From contig JANFOG010000002.1 in the NCBI GenBank assembly GCA_024336345.1, positions 1,240,001-1,304,000 of the forward strand: a stretch of 64,000 nucleotides of DNA. Reading direction: 5' to 3'. Positions 23,101-33,791 of the stretch are shown one piece after another. The notes under the pieces are model-generated. The model did no database searches. It was given only the letters and a program-made list of their open reading frames with translations, and had not been told where the DNA came from. The first letter of the stretch is position 1. Each line of letters opens with the position of its first letter. This DNA is from Mariannaea sp. PMI_226. Lineage: Eukaryota > Ascomycota > Sordariomycetes > Hypocreales > Nectriaceae. Position numbers and translations under genes: made by a program.

Positions 23101-23595
23101 TGCGCTTGCTTTCTCCCACTAAACAGCTTACATCCAAATATCCTACCACACACTGCTAACCACCACTACGTCCTCTGGTTCGCATTACAACAGCGGCGAC
23201 AGCAGCAGTAGTCAGTGTGCCAAAACGTATTGGAGCTTCATCCCTCACTACTTGCTCACGCTACATACATACCCACCAACCGACGGATCCGGCAAACAGC
23301 GCGATCTGCAAGGGCTACGTCGCTCAATTCAGGCCCTCGTCTCCCTGTTACTACCAGTCTGTGACCTCTGTCGTCAATTTGAACATCACCTATTATTCTG
23401 CTCTGCCCCAGACACGCTGAGAGTGCAACATCCGCTCCCCGCTTCTCTTCCACCACCACCACCACCATCTACCTACCCACTCTTCCCCCGCCGCCGCCAT
23501 CGCCGATTTGCTCCATTCTCTCGCCTCACCTCTACGTCGTACCTCATCACTCTTACTCTCCTTCCACTCCTCCCGATTCACCGACCGACTCCCCC
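20156..23595. promoter_or_regulatory. 3.4-kb gene-free region, 5' regulatory region and leader of PKA
   Basis: This is the longest gap in the window. I find no convincing exon, tRNA or rRNA. It includes A-tracts, the GGTA/TACC-rich cluster at 22112-22150, and a long C/T-rich stretch (about 23010-23595) just before the PKA start that looks like a transcribed pyrimidine-rich leader. Large promoters and leaders are common for fungal signalling genes. Confidence 0.5.
22112..22150. repeat. GGTACCT / TAAGGTA short-repeat cluster
   Basis: Repeated words GGTACCTTACCT, AGGTAAGGTAAGG and TAGGTATGTAC lie back to back and are partly inverted repeats. The same vocabulary recurs near 14030, 26232, 26350, 39026, 39281 and 59730-60230. 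Confidence 0.6.
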
Positions 23596-25451
23596 ATGCC
23601 TTCACTGGGGTTTCTAAAGAAAAAGCGGACCAGGGAGGGCAATTCCGACACTTCGACTTCCAATCCTACCAGTCCTGTCACGCCCACCTCGTCCGCAAGG
23701 TCATCATCTATCTCTAGGCCATTCAGTTCGCTGCTTCCTCGGTCCAGTGGTACCTCGAATCCCACTCCATCGACCAGCCAATCCACAGCCCACTCCCAGA
23801 CGCAGGCGCAATCCGACCTGCCTCCAGCTCCCGTCCCAGCGCAAGAACCTACAACCGCCGAGCGCCCGCAGCAACAGATGAACTCCGTCAACGTTCACCC
23901 TCCCACATACCAAACGGGTGCTCCAATGCCCCATGACTCCCAAAACCTCCCTAGTATACACAATCTCATCAATCCTCCTCAGCATGAAGCTTCAGGCAAC
24001 CACTATTCCAACTCCAATAACTCCCACTCGCCCTACCCGTTAGACTCTCGCCCTCAAACCGTGAGTCCCGGCACCGATCCCGCTCTCCTCCAGCAGCAGC
24101 AGCTACAACATCACCAACCGCCGCCGCAGCCGCCGCAACACCAACAAATCCCAGCTCAAGCGACGATGCAGCAAACACACCACTCTGACCAGCAACAGCA
24201 ACAGCAGCAGCAGCATCAACCTTCATATCAGCAGCACCATCAGCAGCAGCCTAGTAATGGCTCTCAGATGCGAGTTACCAAGGGCAAGTACTCGTTAGGC
24301 GACTTTGAGATTCTAAGAACCCTCGGTACTGGTAGTTTCGGACGAGTTCATTTGGTTCAATCGAAGCATAACCAACGGTTCTATGCTGTCAAGGTGCTCA
24401 AGAAAGCCCAAGTCGTCAAGATGAAGCAGGTGGAGCACACCAACGACGAGCGGCGCATGCTGAGCGACGTCAAGCATCCCTTCCTCATTACGCTTTGGGG
24501 AACCTTCCAAGATATCAAGAATGTGTATATGGTCATGGATTTTGTTGAAGGAGGCGAGCTCTTCTCTCTACTCAGGAAATCGGGCGTACGTATTAACAAC
24601 TAGCCAATTTCCCATGGGCATACACTTGAATACGCATGACATGTAAGACTAACCTTTGGTACATAGCGGTTCCCGAATCCCGTGGCTAAATTCTATGCCG
24701 CTGAAGTGACTCTAGCGCTGGAGTACCTCCACTCGAAGAACATTATTTACCGCGATTTGAAGCCCGAAAACTTGCTTCTCGACAGACATGGACATCTGAA
24801 GATCACTGATTTTGGCTTCGCAAAACGAGTACCGGACAAGACTTGGACGCTCTGTGGCACCCCTGATTACTTGGCTCCTGAAGTCGTCTCTAACAAGGGA
24901 TACAACAAGTCTGTGGATTGGTAAGTTGGCAAATACGATTATGGCATGAGAGGTGCGCGCCAGTAACTAATGCACGAACGTCAATTAGGTGGTCATTGGG
25001 TATTCTGATATACGAAATGCTGTGTGGTTACACCCCCTTCTGGGACAGCGGATCTCCGATGAAGATCTATGAAAACATTCTCAAGGGCAAGGTCAAGTAC
25101 CCTGCATACGTGAACCCGGATGCGCAAAACCTGCTGGAGCGATTGATCACTGCGGACCTGACCAAACGGCTGGGCAACCTGTATGGTGGCCCTCAGGATG
25201 TGAAAAACCACCCTTGGTTTGCTGAGGTCACATGGGACCGCCTGGCTCGAAAGGATATTGACGCACCGTACACACCTCCTGTCAAAGCAGGAGCAGGTGA
25301 CGCCAGCCAGTTTGATCGGTATCCTGAGGATCCCGAGAAGTATGGACAGACTGGAGGATCTGATGAGTACGTCAATTATACCACCTTTAACATCTCTGGA
25401 GCAACCAGCTAATAGAGTCACAGATTTGGGCACTTGTTTACGGAGTTTTAA
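23596..25451 (+). CDS. cAMP-dependent protein kinase catalytic subunit
   Basis: Exons 23596-24585, 24667-24920, 24989-25366 and a 28-nt last exon 25424-25451; 549 aa. Residues 1-235 are low-complexity (Ser/Thr/Pro, then Gln/His/Pro-rich with CAG/CAA runs). The kinase domain starts near 237: Gly loop GTGSFGRV (about 245), AVKVLKK lysine, [10 protein letters not shown] (about 357), DFG, activation loop [14 protein letters not shown] with the phosphorylatable Thr. The AGC tail ends in GHLFTEF, the FxxF hydrophobic motif, but only if the 57-nt intron with donor GTACGT at 25367 is spliced. Read-through would give a different 14-residue end with no FxxF. The enzyme is released from its regulatory subunit by cAMP and controls growth, development and nutrient sensing in fungi. 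Confidence 0.95.
24090..24255 (+). repeat. CAG/CAA glutamine-codon tract in PKA N-terminus
   Basis: Runs of CAG/CAA with CAT and CCG encode [11 protein letters not shown], then [10 protein letters not shown], then QQHHQQQ. Mixed codons suggest selection for the polyQ protein as well as slippage. The length is likely variable between strains. Confidence 0.85.
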
Positions 25452-26756
25452 GGGCGTTGAGTTCTCTCCTGCCGATTTCTTGTTTTTTTTTCTTGGAGAT
25501 TATGATGTTTTGGGATTCAGGATGGCTTGATCGGAGGTTAGAGCCTGGTTAAAAATAGTTTTGTGTGTGAAATGAATGGACTGCGGCTGTGATACTGTCA
25601 AGACGCCCAGTGTGGTGCGGGACACACAAAGCTCAGCAACGAAATGTACCTATTGACGAGAGAGACTGGTTTCTGGATGCTGGCAAGTCAAGGCAACGAG
25701 CGAGAGTTGAGTTGGAGAAGTAACCTTGCGAATCAGACTTACCTACATGACAATAATACCAGGAAATGGTGTAAACAAGTGCATAAATCCCATTTGGAGG
25801 TACACAATGATCATACTGGGCTCAGTCAGGTCATTGGATAGCTTCCTCCTTCCTACCTTGCCTTGCTCAGCTCTCTCGAGCCTCCAGAGCGAAACTGACC
25901 TGTTGAATCCGGCCTGACGTAATATCACTGTGCCAAAATATTCGTGGCCCCTTGCAGCGTAATAATCTAAATATGGACAAGGACTGGGATATCAGAGAGA
26001 GAATACAACAATTGAGAGACAAAAATTGACGGGGCTGGTGAGACAGCCGACACATGAAGATCAACCAGCCTCCTCCTCCCCTCCCATTCCCCACCACCAC
26101 ACACCCAAAAGCTAAGACAAACAACGCAATAAAGTGAGTGCAGAAACATTTCTCAGTCAGTGTTCCTCTCAGCATTCAGGGTACGGTAGACGAAGGAAGG
26201 GCTTGGTAAGATAGCTTTTGTATTACTCCGGAGGTACCTACCTGTTCCGTCAAGTACAGGGTACATTCTATCTGCAACAGCGGGCACCTTCCTTTCCTCA
26301 ATACTTACTACACCCACTAACCTGTCTCCTGCCTTCCTACCTTCTTGTTTTCCTACCTTACCTTACTTTATAGGTACAGTACCAGAGGGAACCTCCTTTA
26401 CCTCCCATCTGCAAGTCATAAGCAGGTACAGATTGCGTCGGGAGCTAGTTTATACCTTCTTCCCTTCCCACCTTACTTCACATCCCTCACACCGCACCGT
26501 ACCAATCCCATTGGTGCTCACTAATATAATTGGCAGTCTGACCGGGGTCATCGCATGTGGATGACTTTTTGGGATTGCATTTTTTTTTCTCTCTCTTTTC
26601 TCACCCGCTGTTCTTGAGCCCGCTTTCATTCCACTGGCTACAAGCATCCTGTCGGGCAGGCTCTTTTTCCACAGCACCAACTAAGCAGCAAATACCTTGG
26701 GCCGTCCACAACAAAACGTATAGACTGAGGGCTCCAGGCCACCATCAACGCCCACC
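25452..26756. promoter_or_regulatory. Intergenic region upstream of the CorA-like gene
   Basis: This is 1.3 kb with no gene. It holds the PKA 3' UTR, then C/T-rich and GGTACCTACC-type words at 26232-26243 and TACCTTACCTTAC at 26354-26370, and a T-rich leader ahead of 26757. Confidence 0.5.
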
Positions 26757-28677
26757 ATGGAGGAGTATATGTTCCGCTCTTACGTCCGAGATTGCCAGGT
26801 TGTCGAGGAGAACACGAGCTATCTGGAAATGTTCAACTACTCGGTATGCTGCATAGAATCGAAGCCAGGTACCCGCCTAGACGCTAGGACTATAGGACGC
26901 TGCCTTACTGACTGTATCTACGCTTGGGGGTTCAGGACTCTTTTTACGACTCCAGAGAAGAACATCCCCTTACAGATGACGAATTTGACAACTTCCTGTG
27001 TCGACGAGTATGCCACCACCAAATAGGACAATGATTCCCACAAGTACAATCTCTGTTGCTGATCATGAACTTTCATCAAGGGCGCCTTCGCACCTCCAGA
27101 TAATCTCCGGCACGGCACGAGCCTGCTCAGCGGCCTCCGTCTCATGTAAGCACCTGAGCGCAGGCCCGAATGTCTCCTCATCCATGCTGTGAACACAATT
27201 CACTGACAAAACCACTCAAAAAGAATTCAGAAACATGCTAAACATAAGGATACCTTCAAGCACAAGGTAATCTCGCTGCGTCATGACGCATACGAGTCCA
27301 TGGTTCGTAAAATGAGACTTCCTGCTCGCGGTATTGAGACCACTGCCGTCGTCGGGCCCTTCTTCTGGTGTTCCTATGATGATGACGACGAAAATGAAGA
27401 CCCCCATCTGCGTACGCTTGTCCCTGTCTGAATGAATGTTGCACCATAGCATTCGCTCATCAATTTTTTCTAGAAATCATTCACCGCAAGTCAGATGTCC
27501 GCAAAAAGGGCAAAACAAGAGGTTGGGAGATGATGCTCTCCTATTCCTTCAAAACCAATATCACGTCCGGCTTCGTTAAAGGCACACCTAGCTCCGATGT
27601 CGAAAAGGCCATCATGCATCTCAAGGAATGTGCGCATCAAATTGGCCACCCCATGCTTCTTCCAGTAATCATTCTCTCCCATGACCTTTCTCCCATGAAT
27701 GATCAGAAACAGCGCGACGCTCGAGATTGGCTGCGCCGCCTCGAAAATGCTGTCAGTCTACGCGATGAGGTCGAAGAGCATGAGCAGTATTTCCAGGATG
27801 GGCTGATCGAAGTTGATAGCCTGAGTCGCGACTTGGTTGAGTGTCATGGGCATGTGTTGTGGAAACGGCCTCAGGCTTATTTGGCCCTTGCTAAAGAGAT
27901 GGAAAAGGCTATGGTCAAATTTGATGCAAAATTGAGTATTTCGGACAAGGAAGACCTGCTTCAACCTCGTGAGCGTGCTCAACGAAAGGAGCTTGCTAAG
28001 CTGCATCGCAACATGCTCTCTCGCATCGACTTTTACAAGGTCAAACTAACGGGGTTGCAAAATTATATTCACATTACACTTGAGCGTTTAAAGGTCCAGC
28101 GCGAGGCGGTAAGTTCACTATTTATTCATCGCACTCACTTCCCGTTACCAAGTTGGAACTGATGAGTAGAACTCAGCTCTACAACATCATGTCGCAGCGT
28201 GAAGCGAGACTGAACCTCGAAATTGCTGGAGAGCAACGAAGAATCGCACATGCTAGCAAGAGAGATAGCACAGCTATGAAAACTATTTCATTGATGGGTG
28301 CTCTCTTTCTTCCAGGAACCTACCTCGCCTCAGTATTCAGCATGACATTCTTCAACTTCAATGAAGGTGAGTTACCCTAATGTACCGTATATTGGTTTGG
28401 GTTTATTCATCCCCTTCTAATATGGCCCTTAGGCGAGAGTCCTGTTGTTTCTGTCCAACTATGGATCTATTTTGCTGTTACCGTCCCCATCACCGTCCTC
28501 ATTGTCGGTGCCTGGATGTGGATGGACAAGCGTCGCATGGAGCAAGCCAGGAAGGATGACGAGGACCTCGAAAAGAACATTGAGAAGATGGAGAAAGACA
28601 TCATGTTTCATCTGCGCAAACGTACAATGAGCAAAGCTCATACCTGGAACTCGATCATTCCCAGCCCACGCCCCTAG
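26757..28677 (+). CDS. CorA-like (ZntB/Mg2+ transporter-like) fungal membrane protein
   Basis: Exons 26757-26843, 26936-27007, 27081-27145, 27224-27411, 27474-28108, 28177-28366, 28433-28677; 493 aa. The start context is accATGg. Exons 2-4 rest on homology-style continuity (GAFAPPDNLRHGTSLLSGLRL, then MRLPARGIETTAVVGPFFW) and two AAG acceptors, so their edges are less sure. A soluble N-terminal domain with long helices (HLQIIHRKSDVRKKG, GFVKGTPSSD, QRDARDWLRRLENAVS) leads to two C-terminal transmembrane helices: TISLMGALFLPGTYLASVF and WIYFAVTVPITVLIVGAWMW. The canonical GMN loop signature after the first helix is replaced by FSM(TFF). It belongs to the large fungal CorA-like family whose transport activity is mostly untested. 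The tail is charged. Convergent with LMBR1. Confidence 0.85.
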
Positions 28678-29252
28678 AGACGAGGATGTTGCGTCAGTTG
28701 CAGGATAAGCTAAGCCGTATATCGACGATGAGACTCGTTGACTCGATTGTCTTCTCCATTCGGTTTGGTTATTTTTATTTTGCTGCACGAAAAACGACTT
28801 ATGACTTACGAATGGTTTTCTCCAAACAGGAAATGGGTACGATGACAAGATATAATTTGACTTGGGCTATATACTATGCACATATATATAAGAAATTTTT
28901 GGCCATTTCGGTAGCTAAAATCAAGTGCCACCGAGGCCTGCTCACGTTGCTGGACCTACTCCTCTTACAATCATGTTTTTTTGTCTGTCGTGAGTCGCAC
29001 AATTAATGTCCCTGCGGGTTCAACTTATAATGATGAAGCCACTCAAAATCTATATCGCCAGAAACGCCATGTTGGTCCGCGAGATCCCTTCAATACAAGA
29101 CCGATACCATAAACATTAATGCCCCCAAACTCCAAAATGTGGATTTCCCCGGATGCCACTGAGTCTTTTGAAAGAAGCGTAGTGTCAGTATACCCAAAAG
29201 GAATTCCACGAAGTCAGCAATGGATGAAGGGTTTCAACCCCCCCGTGCTGAT
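28678..29252. other. Convergent 3' spacer CorA-like / LMBR1
   Basis: 575 bp between stop codons. It is AT-rich around 28780-28920 and probably holds two 3' UTRs. No gene is seen. Confidence 0.5.
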
Positions 29253-31393
29253 TTAGAGACGGATCTGTCCGTCTCCACCTCCAAACCACCTTCGAAAATC
29301 CGTCCCAGTGCGGTTACCGCTCGATTCTCCCGCATTGTTATCGCCTTGCATCCACTTGGGCTTCTTGACGCCTTGTCCAAAATCTTGCATCCACTGCGGT
29401 GTTTCAAGCGTATCGATGGTATTCTTCATGCGGTGGCCAAGTATCTGAAAGAAATTGTCCTCCTCAGGAGTGTCCTCTTCCGGGATAGGCCTGCGTGCAG
29501 TGGCCCCAATGCGACGTCCAGCATTGGGTAAGCGAGCAGGTGACCGGGCAGGTGACGAGGATAGGCCACGAGCAGAAGGGATAGAGAGGACTGGACCAGA
29601 GTTGCCTCCGGAAAGCCTGGCGATGGCCTCCTCGCGTCTTTGAAATAGAGAATTGCCACCGAGTTCTCGGTTGATAAGGTCACGACCTTCGCGCCATGAA
29701 CCAGTTCCGAAGTTGGTGGTGGCGTCCTCGCCCTCGTCTATCACATCCATCCCAACAAAGAGACGCTTGACTTTTCCGTAGATTCCAAACAGAGTAGCGA
29801 AAACAGGGAAAAGAACGACAATGGGGAAGAGGTCGTCAAACCATCGACCCAATGGCGTTAAGTTAATGAGCTTACCCAAGAACTTGTAGTAAATAGTCTT
29901 CTCGTACACTTGCTCAGAGAGAAAGGTCATGAAATTGTATGAAAGAGGAAGGGTGAGCTTGGCGACTTGCATCGCGTACCAGAACGCCGATTCGTGGGCC
30001 GTATTGCGTCTGACAAGAGCACGCCCACGCCAAACCTTGACCTCCGTCATGGAGATAAGCGCAGCAGCACACATATAGCAGATCCAAAATGAGGAAATGA
30101 GCTGACCAGCGAAGCCGACCTCTGCTCGGTCACCAACCCAGTGATGGATGACGCTTAGTCTGATCACTGAGAGTTTGGGGAAGGCCACTTTGACAACCTC
30201 GGACCAGACAATGCAGGCAGAGGCGGCCGCCAGGAAGATTCCTAGCATTATTTGTGCAGAAGGTAATGCGTAATAATAGAAGAGATATCGGGTGTATGGA
30301 GTAAGAATGGTCATCTTGTTCCACCAATGGTCATGCGAGGAGGCTTGGTCAAACTCTAGCTTCTTGGATGCGACAGCGTCCAAGATGTTCTGTGTCTGGG
30401 CAGCTTCTGCAACAAGTCGGCTCCAAGCGTTCACGTATCGAGACCGAGTATGTTTCGCTCGAACAAGTTTGCGAGTCAAGTCTGCGAGATATTTTGCGGT
30501 AACGACGTGAGGAATGTGAACAGGGTCGCTCTCGCCACCAAATCGAAGATCTCGCGGCTGAGATTCAGGCATATTGGCAATCTCTTGCAACTCTTCAATC
30601 CAGTCTTGGAAGCCGAGGGCGCTGCCCCCTTTTCGACGGGCGAGCTCAGAAACCTGGCCTTCGATATCCTCAAGATTCATAAGTGAGTCCTCCATCTGCT
30701 CATAGACCTTGGGTGCACTGCTTTGAAGTCGACGTAAACGACCACTGATGCTGGCGCCTCGTATTAAACGCCTGGGAATCGAGACAAGACCGTGGCCCAT
30801 GAGATAAATGGCCAGAATCAATCCCCAACAGTATGCCAGTGCCATAACGAGACCCTTAACTGACTCGAAATTGAATCCGGATGTGATAAAGAAGTACACC
30901 AAGCCGATGGACCCGAAGCCAAGGACTGTGACGTGAAATTGGGCATTTCCACGTAAGGAATATAGAAGTTTGTCTTTCGGTTCTCGGTAGCCCGCGTCTG
31001 AATACTCGGCAAGAATTGGTAGGATAAACCTAGGTATGGACGTCAGCAAAAACACCGCCACTCTTCCTCAACCTGCGCATACCAAGTCAGGGCGAATGTA
31101 AGCCAGTATGTTATCCTCCAAGAGACCAGAATAACTCTTTCGGGCAGCCATATTCCGCGTGTGGCATCATCGCCAGGGGTTGCACTCGAGGCAAGGTCGA
31201 CTGGGACGAGGATAATGACGATCGATGGAAGCCAAAGGGCGAAGAATATTGGTACGAGGTAGAAGGATGGGGTTGTTCGAAGAGGCAGATAGTATCGTAA
31301 GATGAGGAGGACGACCAGGGATATGATTAGGAGCGCAAACAGTGAAAACACCTCGGAGCCAACTGGCGACGAACTGCTCGCGATCCGAATCAT
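29253..31393 (-). CDS. LMBR1-family nine-helix membrane protein
   Basis: Exons (minus) 31393-31083 and 31029-29253; 695 aa. I chose the ATG that gives MIRIASSSSPVGSEVF, as family members begin shortly before the first helix; an in-frame ATG at 31540 would add 49 Arg/Cys-rich residues. Nine hydrophobic segments are visible: GSEVFSLFALLIISLVVLL, FYLVPIFFALWLPSIVIIL, ILVSWRITYWLTFALTWFIL (across the intron), VTVLGFGSIGLVYFFI, VMALAYCWGLILAIYLMG, a cytosolic coiled section (residues about 210-330), then SAQIMLGIFLAAASACIVW, LISSFWICYMCAAALISM, AKLTLPLSYNFMTF and LFPIVVLFPVFATLFGIYG. The C-terminal 200 residues are Ser/Pro/Arg-rich and disordered. Related LMBR1/LMBD proteins act as receptors or cobalamin exporters; the fungal function is unknown. 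Divergent from HAT1. Confidence 0.9.
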
Positions 31394-31886
31394 TGCGAAG
31401 ACTGAAAGAGCAAAACCGAAGCCATCCGCAATTTTTTCTTGTGAACGAAGGAAGCCTGGAAGGAATACGGAGGAATAAACCCGTTCGGTTTGGCTTTGAC
31501 GCTTGCGACGACGACAGGGGCACAGGCCACTACGTACCATCTGCCGGTTGGGCGCCGCCTGCCATTACATCATCTCAAGGTCGGCCAATTACTGCCTCAT
31601 ATTCTAGGCCACAATACCTTTGCTCAGACATCTTGGCACCTTCAGTAAGTAGACTATAGGCACAGTTAAATTGAAATCGCGAGTGAGACGCGGGTCCACA
31701 AGCGCCCAGGCGCAAGCTTCCTAGAAGGCGCGTTTCTGTCGTTTCCGTGCAACGCAACTCTCTTTGCGACAACAATTTCCACATCCCACCTCGACTCGCG
31801 ATCCCTTTCTTGCAAATCGCATCACGTCGCATCACGTCGCATTAGCTCTGGGACTCTATTCAGTCACTACTCAGCAAGAAGGCATC
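31394..31886. promoter_or_regulatory. Bidirectional promoter LMBR1 / HAT1
   Basis: 493 bp between the ATGs. A 10-bp direct repeat CGCATCACGT is at 31818-31827 and 31828-31837, followed by CGCAT, 50-70 bp upstream of the HAT1 start. TCACGT cores resemble bZIP/bHLH sites. An alternative LMBR1 start would take up the first 147 bp. Confidence 0.5.
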
Positions 31887-33447
31887 ATGGATACCATCCC
31901 AAACGCCGAGGACTGTAAGCAAATCCCCCGTCGCAAAGCTGCTAACGGCCCCAATATGTCTAACTCATTCTTAGGGCTCGCCAACGCCAACGATGCTATA
32001 AAGATCAGTCTCGTTTCGCCGTCCGAAACAGGTCTCCAGAATATTGCGACCTTCAACCCCAAGTTTACCTACTCGATTTTCGGTGACGAGGAGCAAATCT
32101 TTGGTTACAAGGATCTAAACATCAGCTTACGGTATCGTGCTAACGACATGAGACCTCACCTAAACATCACATACAAGCACAAGTTCAAATCAGCTGGTGA
32201 TGTGGAGCCTACGGACATCGCTGGCATTTTGAAGGAGGGTAACCATTTGCCCAAAAGTATGTTTGGTCACTCTGTTTCTTCAAAAATCGGCCTCTGCTAA
32301 CACACTGACATCAGTTGCGTTTGTTAAGGGCAGTGATTTCGAGCATAGCTCTGAACAGATGAGCAAGAACTGGACTCCTCCTGGAGTCCTTCATTCAACC
32401 ATTGATGCCCCAGATGGCCAATACGAGATTTGGCGCGCAAGTCTGACCGACCCTGCTGTGAAGCAGCTGAACACACGGCTCCAAATATTGGTCCCCTTTT
32501 ATATCGAGGGGGGCAGCTACATCGGTCATGACCCGGAATCAGACAATATCGATCTCTCTGATGCAGACCGCTGGACATTTTTCTTCTTATATCAGAAGCA
32601 GAAGACGACAGGAGACCCCACCAAGAGTTCTTACACCTTTGTTGGCTATTCCTCCATCTATCGATTCTTTTACTTCCAGCCGCCTACTCCGCCAGCATCT
32701 CCCAAGGATGATTGGGAATTGCCCGCGGGTGATTTGGATTTGGCTGAATTGCCGTGCCGAACGAGACTTTCGCAGTTTATTATCCTTCCCCCTTTCCAAG
32801 GAAAAGGACACGGAGTCCGTCTCTACAAGGCTATTTTTGAACACTACCATAAACATCCCCAAACTCACGAATTCACTGTTGAGGATCCCAACGAAGCTTT
32901 TGATGATCTACGAGATATTTGCGATTTGGAGTTCCTTCGTACTCTTCCTGAATTCAACAACCTCCGTCTGGACACTAATATCACCATTCCAAAGTCTGGT
33001 CCTGTCCCTCAGCTCATTGTTGGAGGCAAGAATCTCGAGAGTATTAGACTTGAGGCGAAGATTGCTCCCCGCCAATTTTCTCGGGTTCTGGAAATGCATT
33101 TGATGTCAAAGCTGCCCAGCTCCGTTCGGCCCAGCATGTCATTCGATGATGACGATGTCCCTGCTCCTACAAAAGCAGACAAGCATCAGGAACGACTGTT
33201 TCAACTGATTGTGAAGCAGCGTCTGTACCGACACAACAAGGATGTTCTGTCCCAGATCGAGCCCGCTGAACGAATTGAACACCTTGAAAAGACTATGGGT
33301 AGTGTCGAATTGGAGTATGCCCGTATCCTCGCCGCCGCCGACCGAGTTGCCAGCTACACAGTATCCAAGCCGGCAAACGGGAAGCGGAGGCTCGAGGAGG
33401 AGGCCTCAGCAGGCCCGAGCAAGAAGGCGCGTGTGGAGGATGCATGA
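31887..33447 (+). CDS. HAT1: Histone acetyltransferase type B catalytic subunit HAT1
   Basis: Exons 31887-31914 (28 nt), 31975-32256, 32315-33447; 480 aa. The N-terminal HAT1 domain starts after the first splice (MDTIPNAED|WLANANDAIKISLV) and includes FNPKFTYSIFGDEEQIFGY. The GNAT core lies at about 150-300: the acetyl-CoA-binding motif A reads FQGKGHGVRLYKAIFEHY near residue 268, preceded by RTRLSQFIILPP. EDP and a Glu/Asp cluster follow, as in Hat1 (TVEDPNEAFDDLRDICD), where they include the catalytic acids. The C-terminus is helical and ends in a bipartite basic segment (KRRLEEEASAGPSKKARVED), a probable nuclear signal. Hat1 with Hat2 acetylates Lys5/12 of newly made histone H4 before deposition. 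Introns of 60 and 58 nt have CTAAC branch sites. Confidence 0.97.
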
Positions 33448-33791
33448 AATAATCTACCGAAGTTGGAAACACTGACAGGGAAGATGGAATCAATTGAATT
33501 AGGACTTCGGCGCAATGAGTTAAGTGCATGGGGGTCTGGGTCTGTAAGGAAAACTTGTATTATGTCAACAAATGTAACCTATAAACACCGTCTATATGCG
33601 AACCAGCAAAAAATGAGTGTCGTTTCTAAAGACCCGCTGCAAGCTCTGCTAAATAAGTAAAACTCCAAGGAAGGTGACTCTTCTAGGTCATGGTCAAGTT
33701 GAGAACCGCATTCAGCCAGCAAACTAGCAAAGTAGGTTCCCGGCTCTATAACCCCCGTTAACATCGCCAGCCATTGTCATTTGATTAGTAG
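33448..33791. other. Convergent 3' spacer HAT1 / P5C reductase
   Basis: 344 bp between stop codons, presumably 3' UTRs. Nothing else is seen. Confidence 0.5.

Noticed and set aside
31394..31540. N-terminal extension of the LMBR1 protein from an ATG at 31540
   Set aside because: The 49 added residues are Arg/Cys/Ser-rich and precede the usual start of the family; the ATG at 31393 is preferred, though the longer form cannot be excluded.
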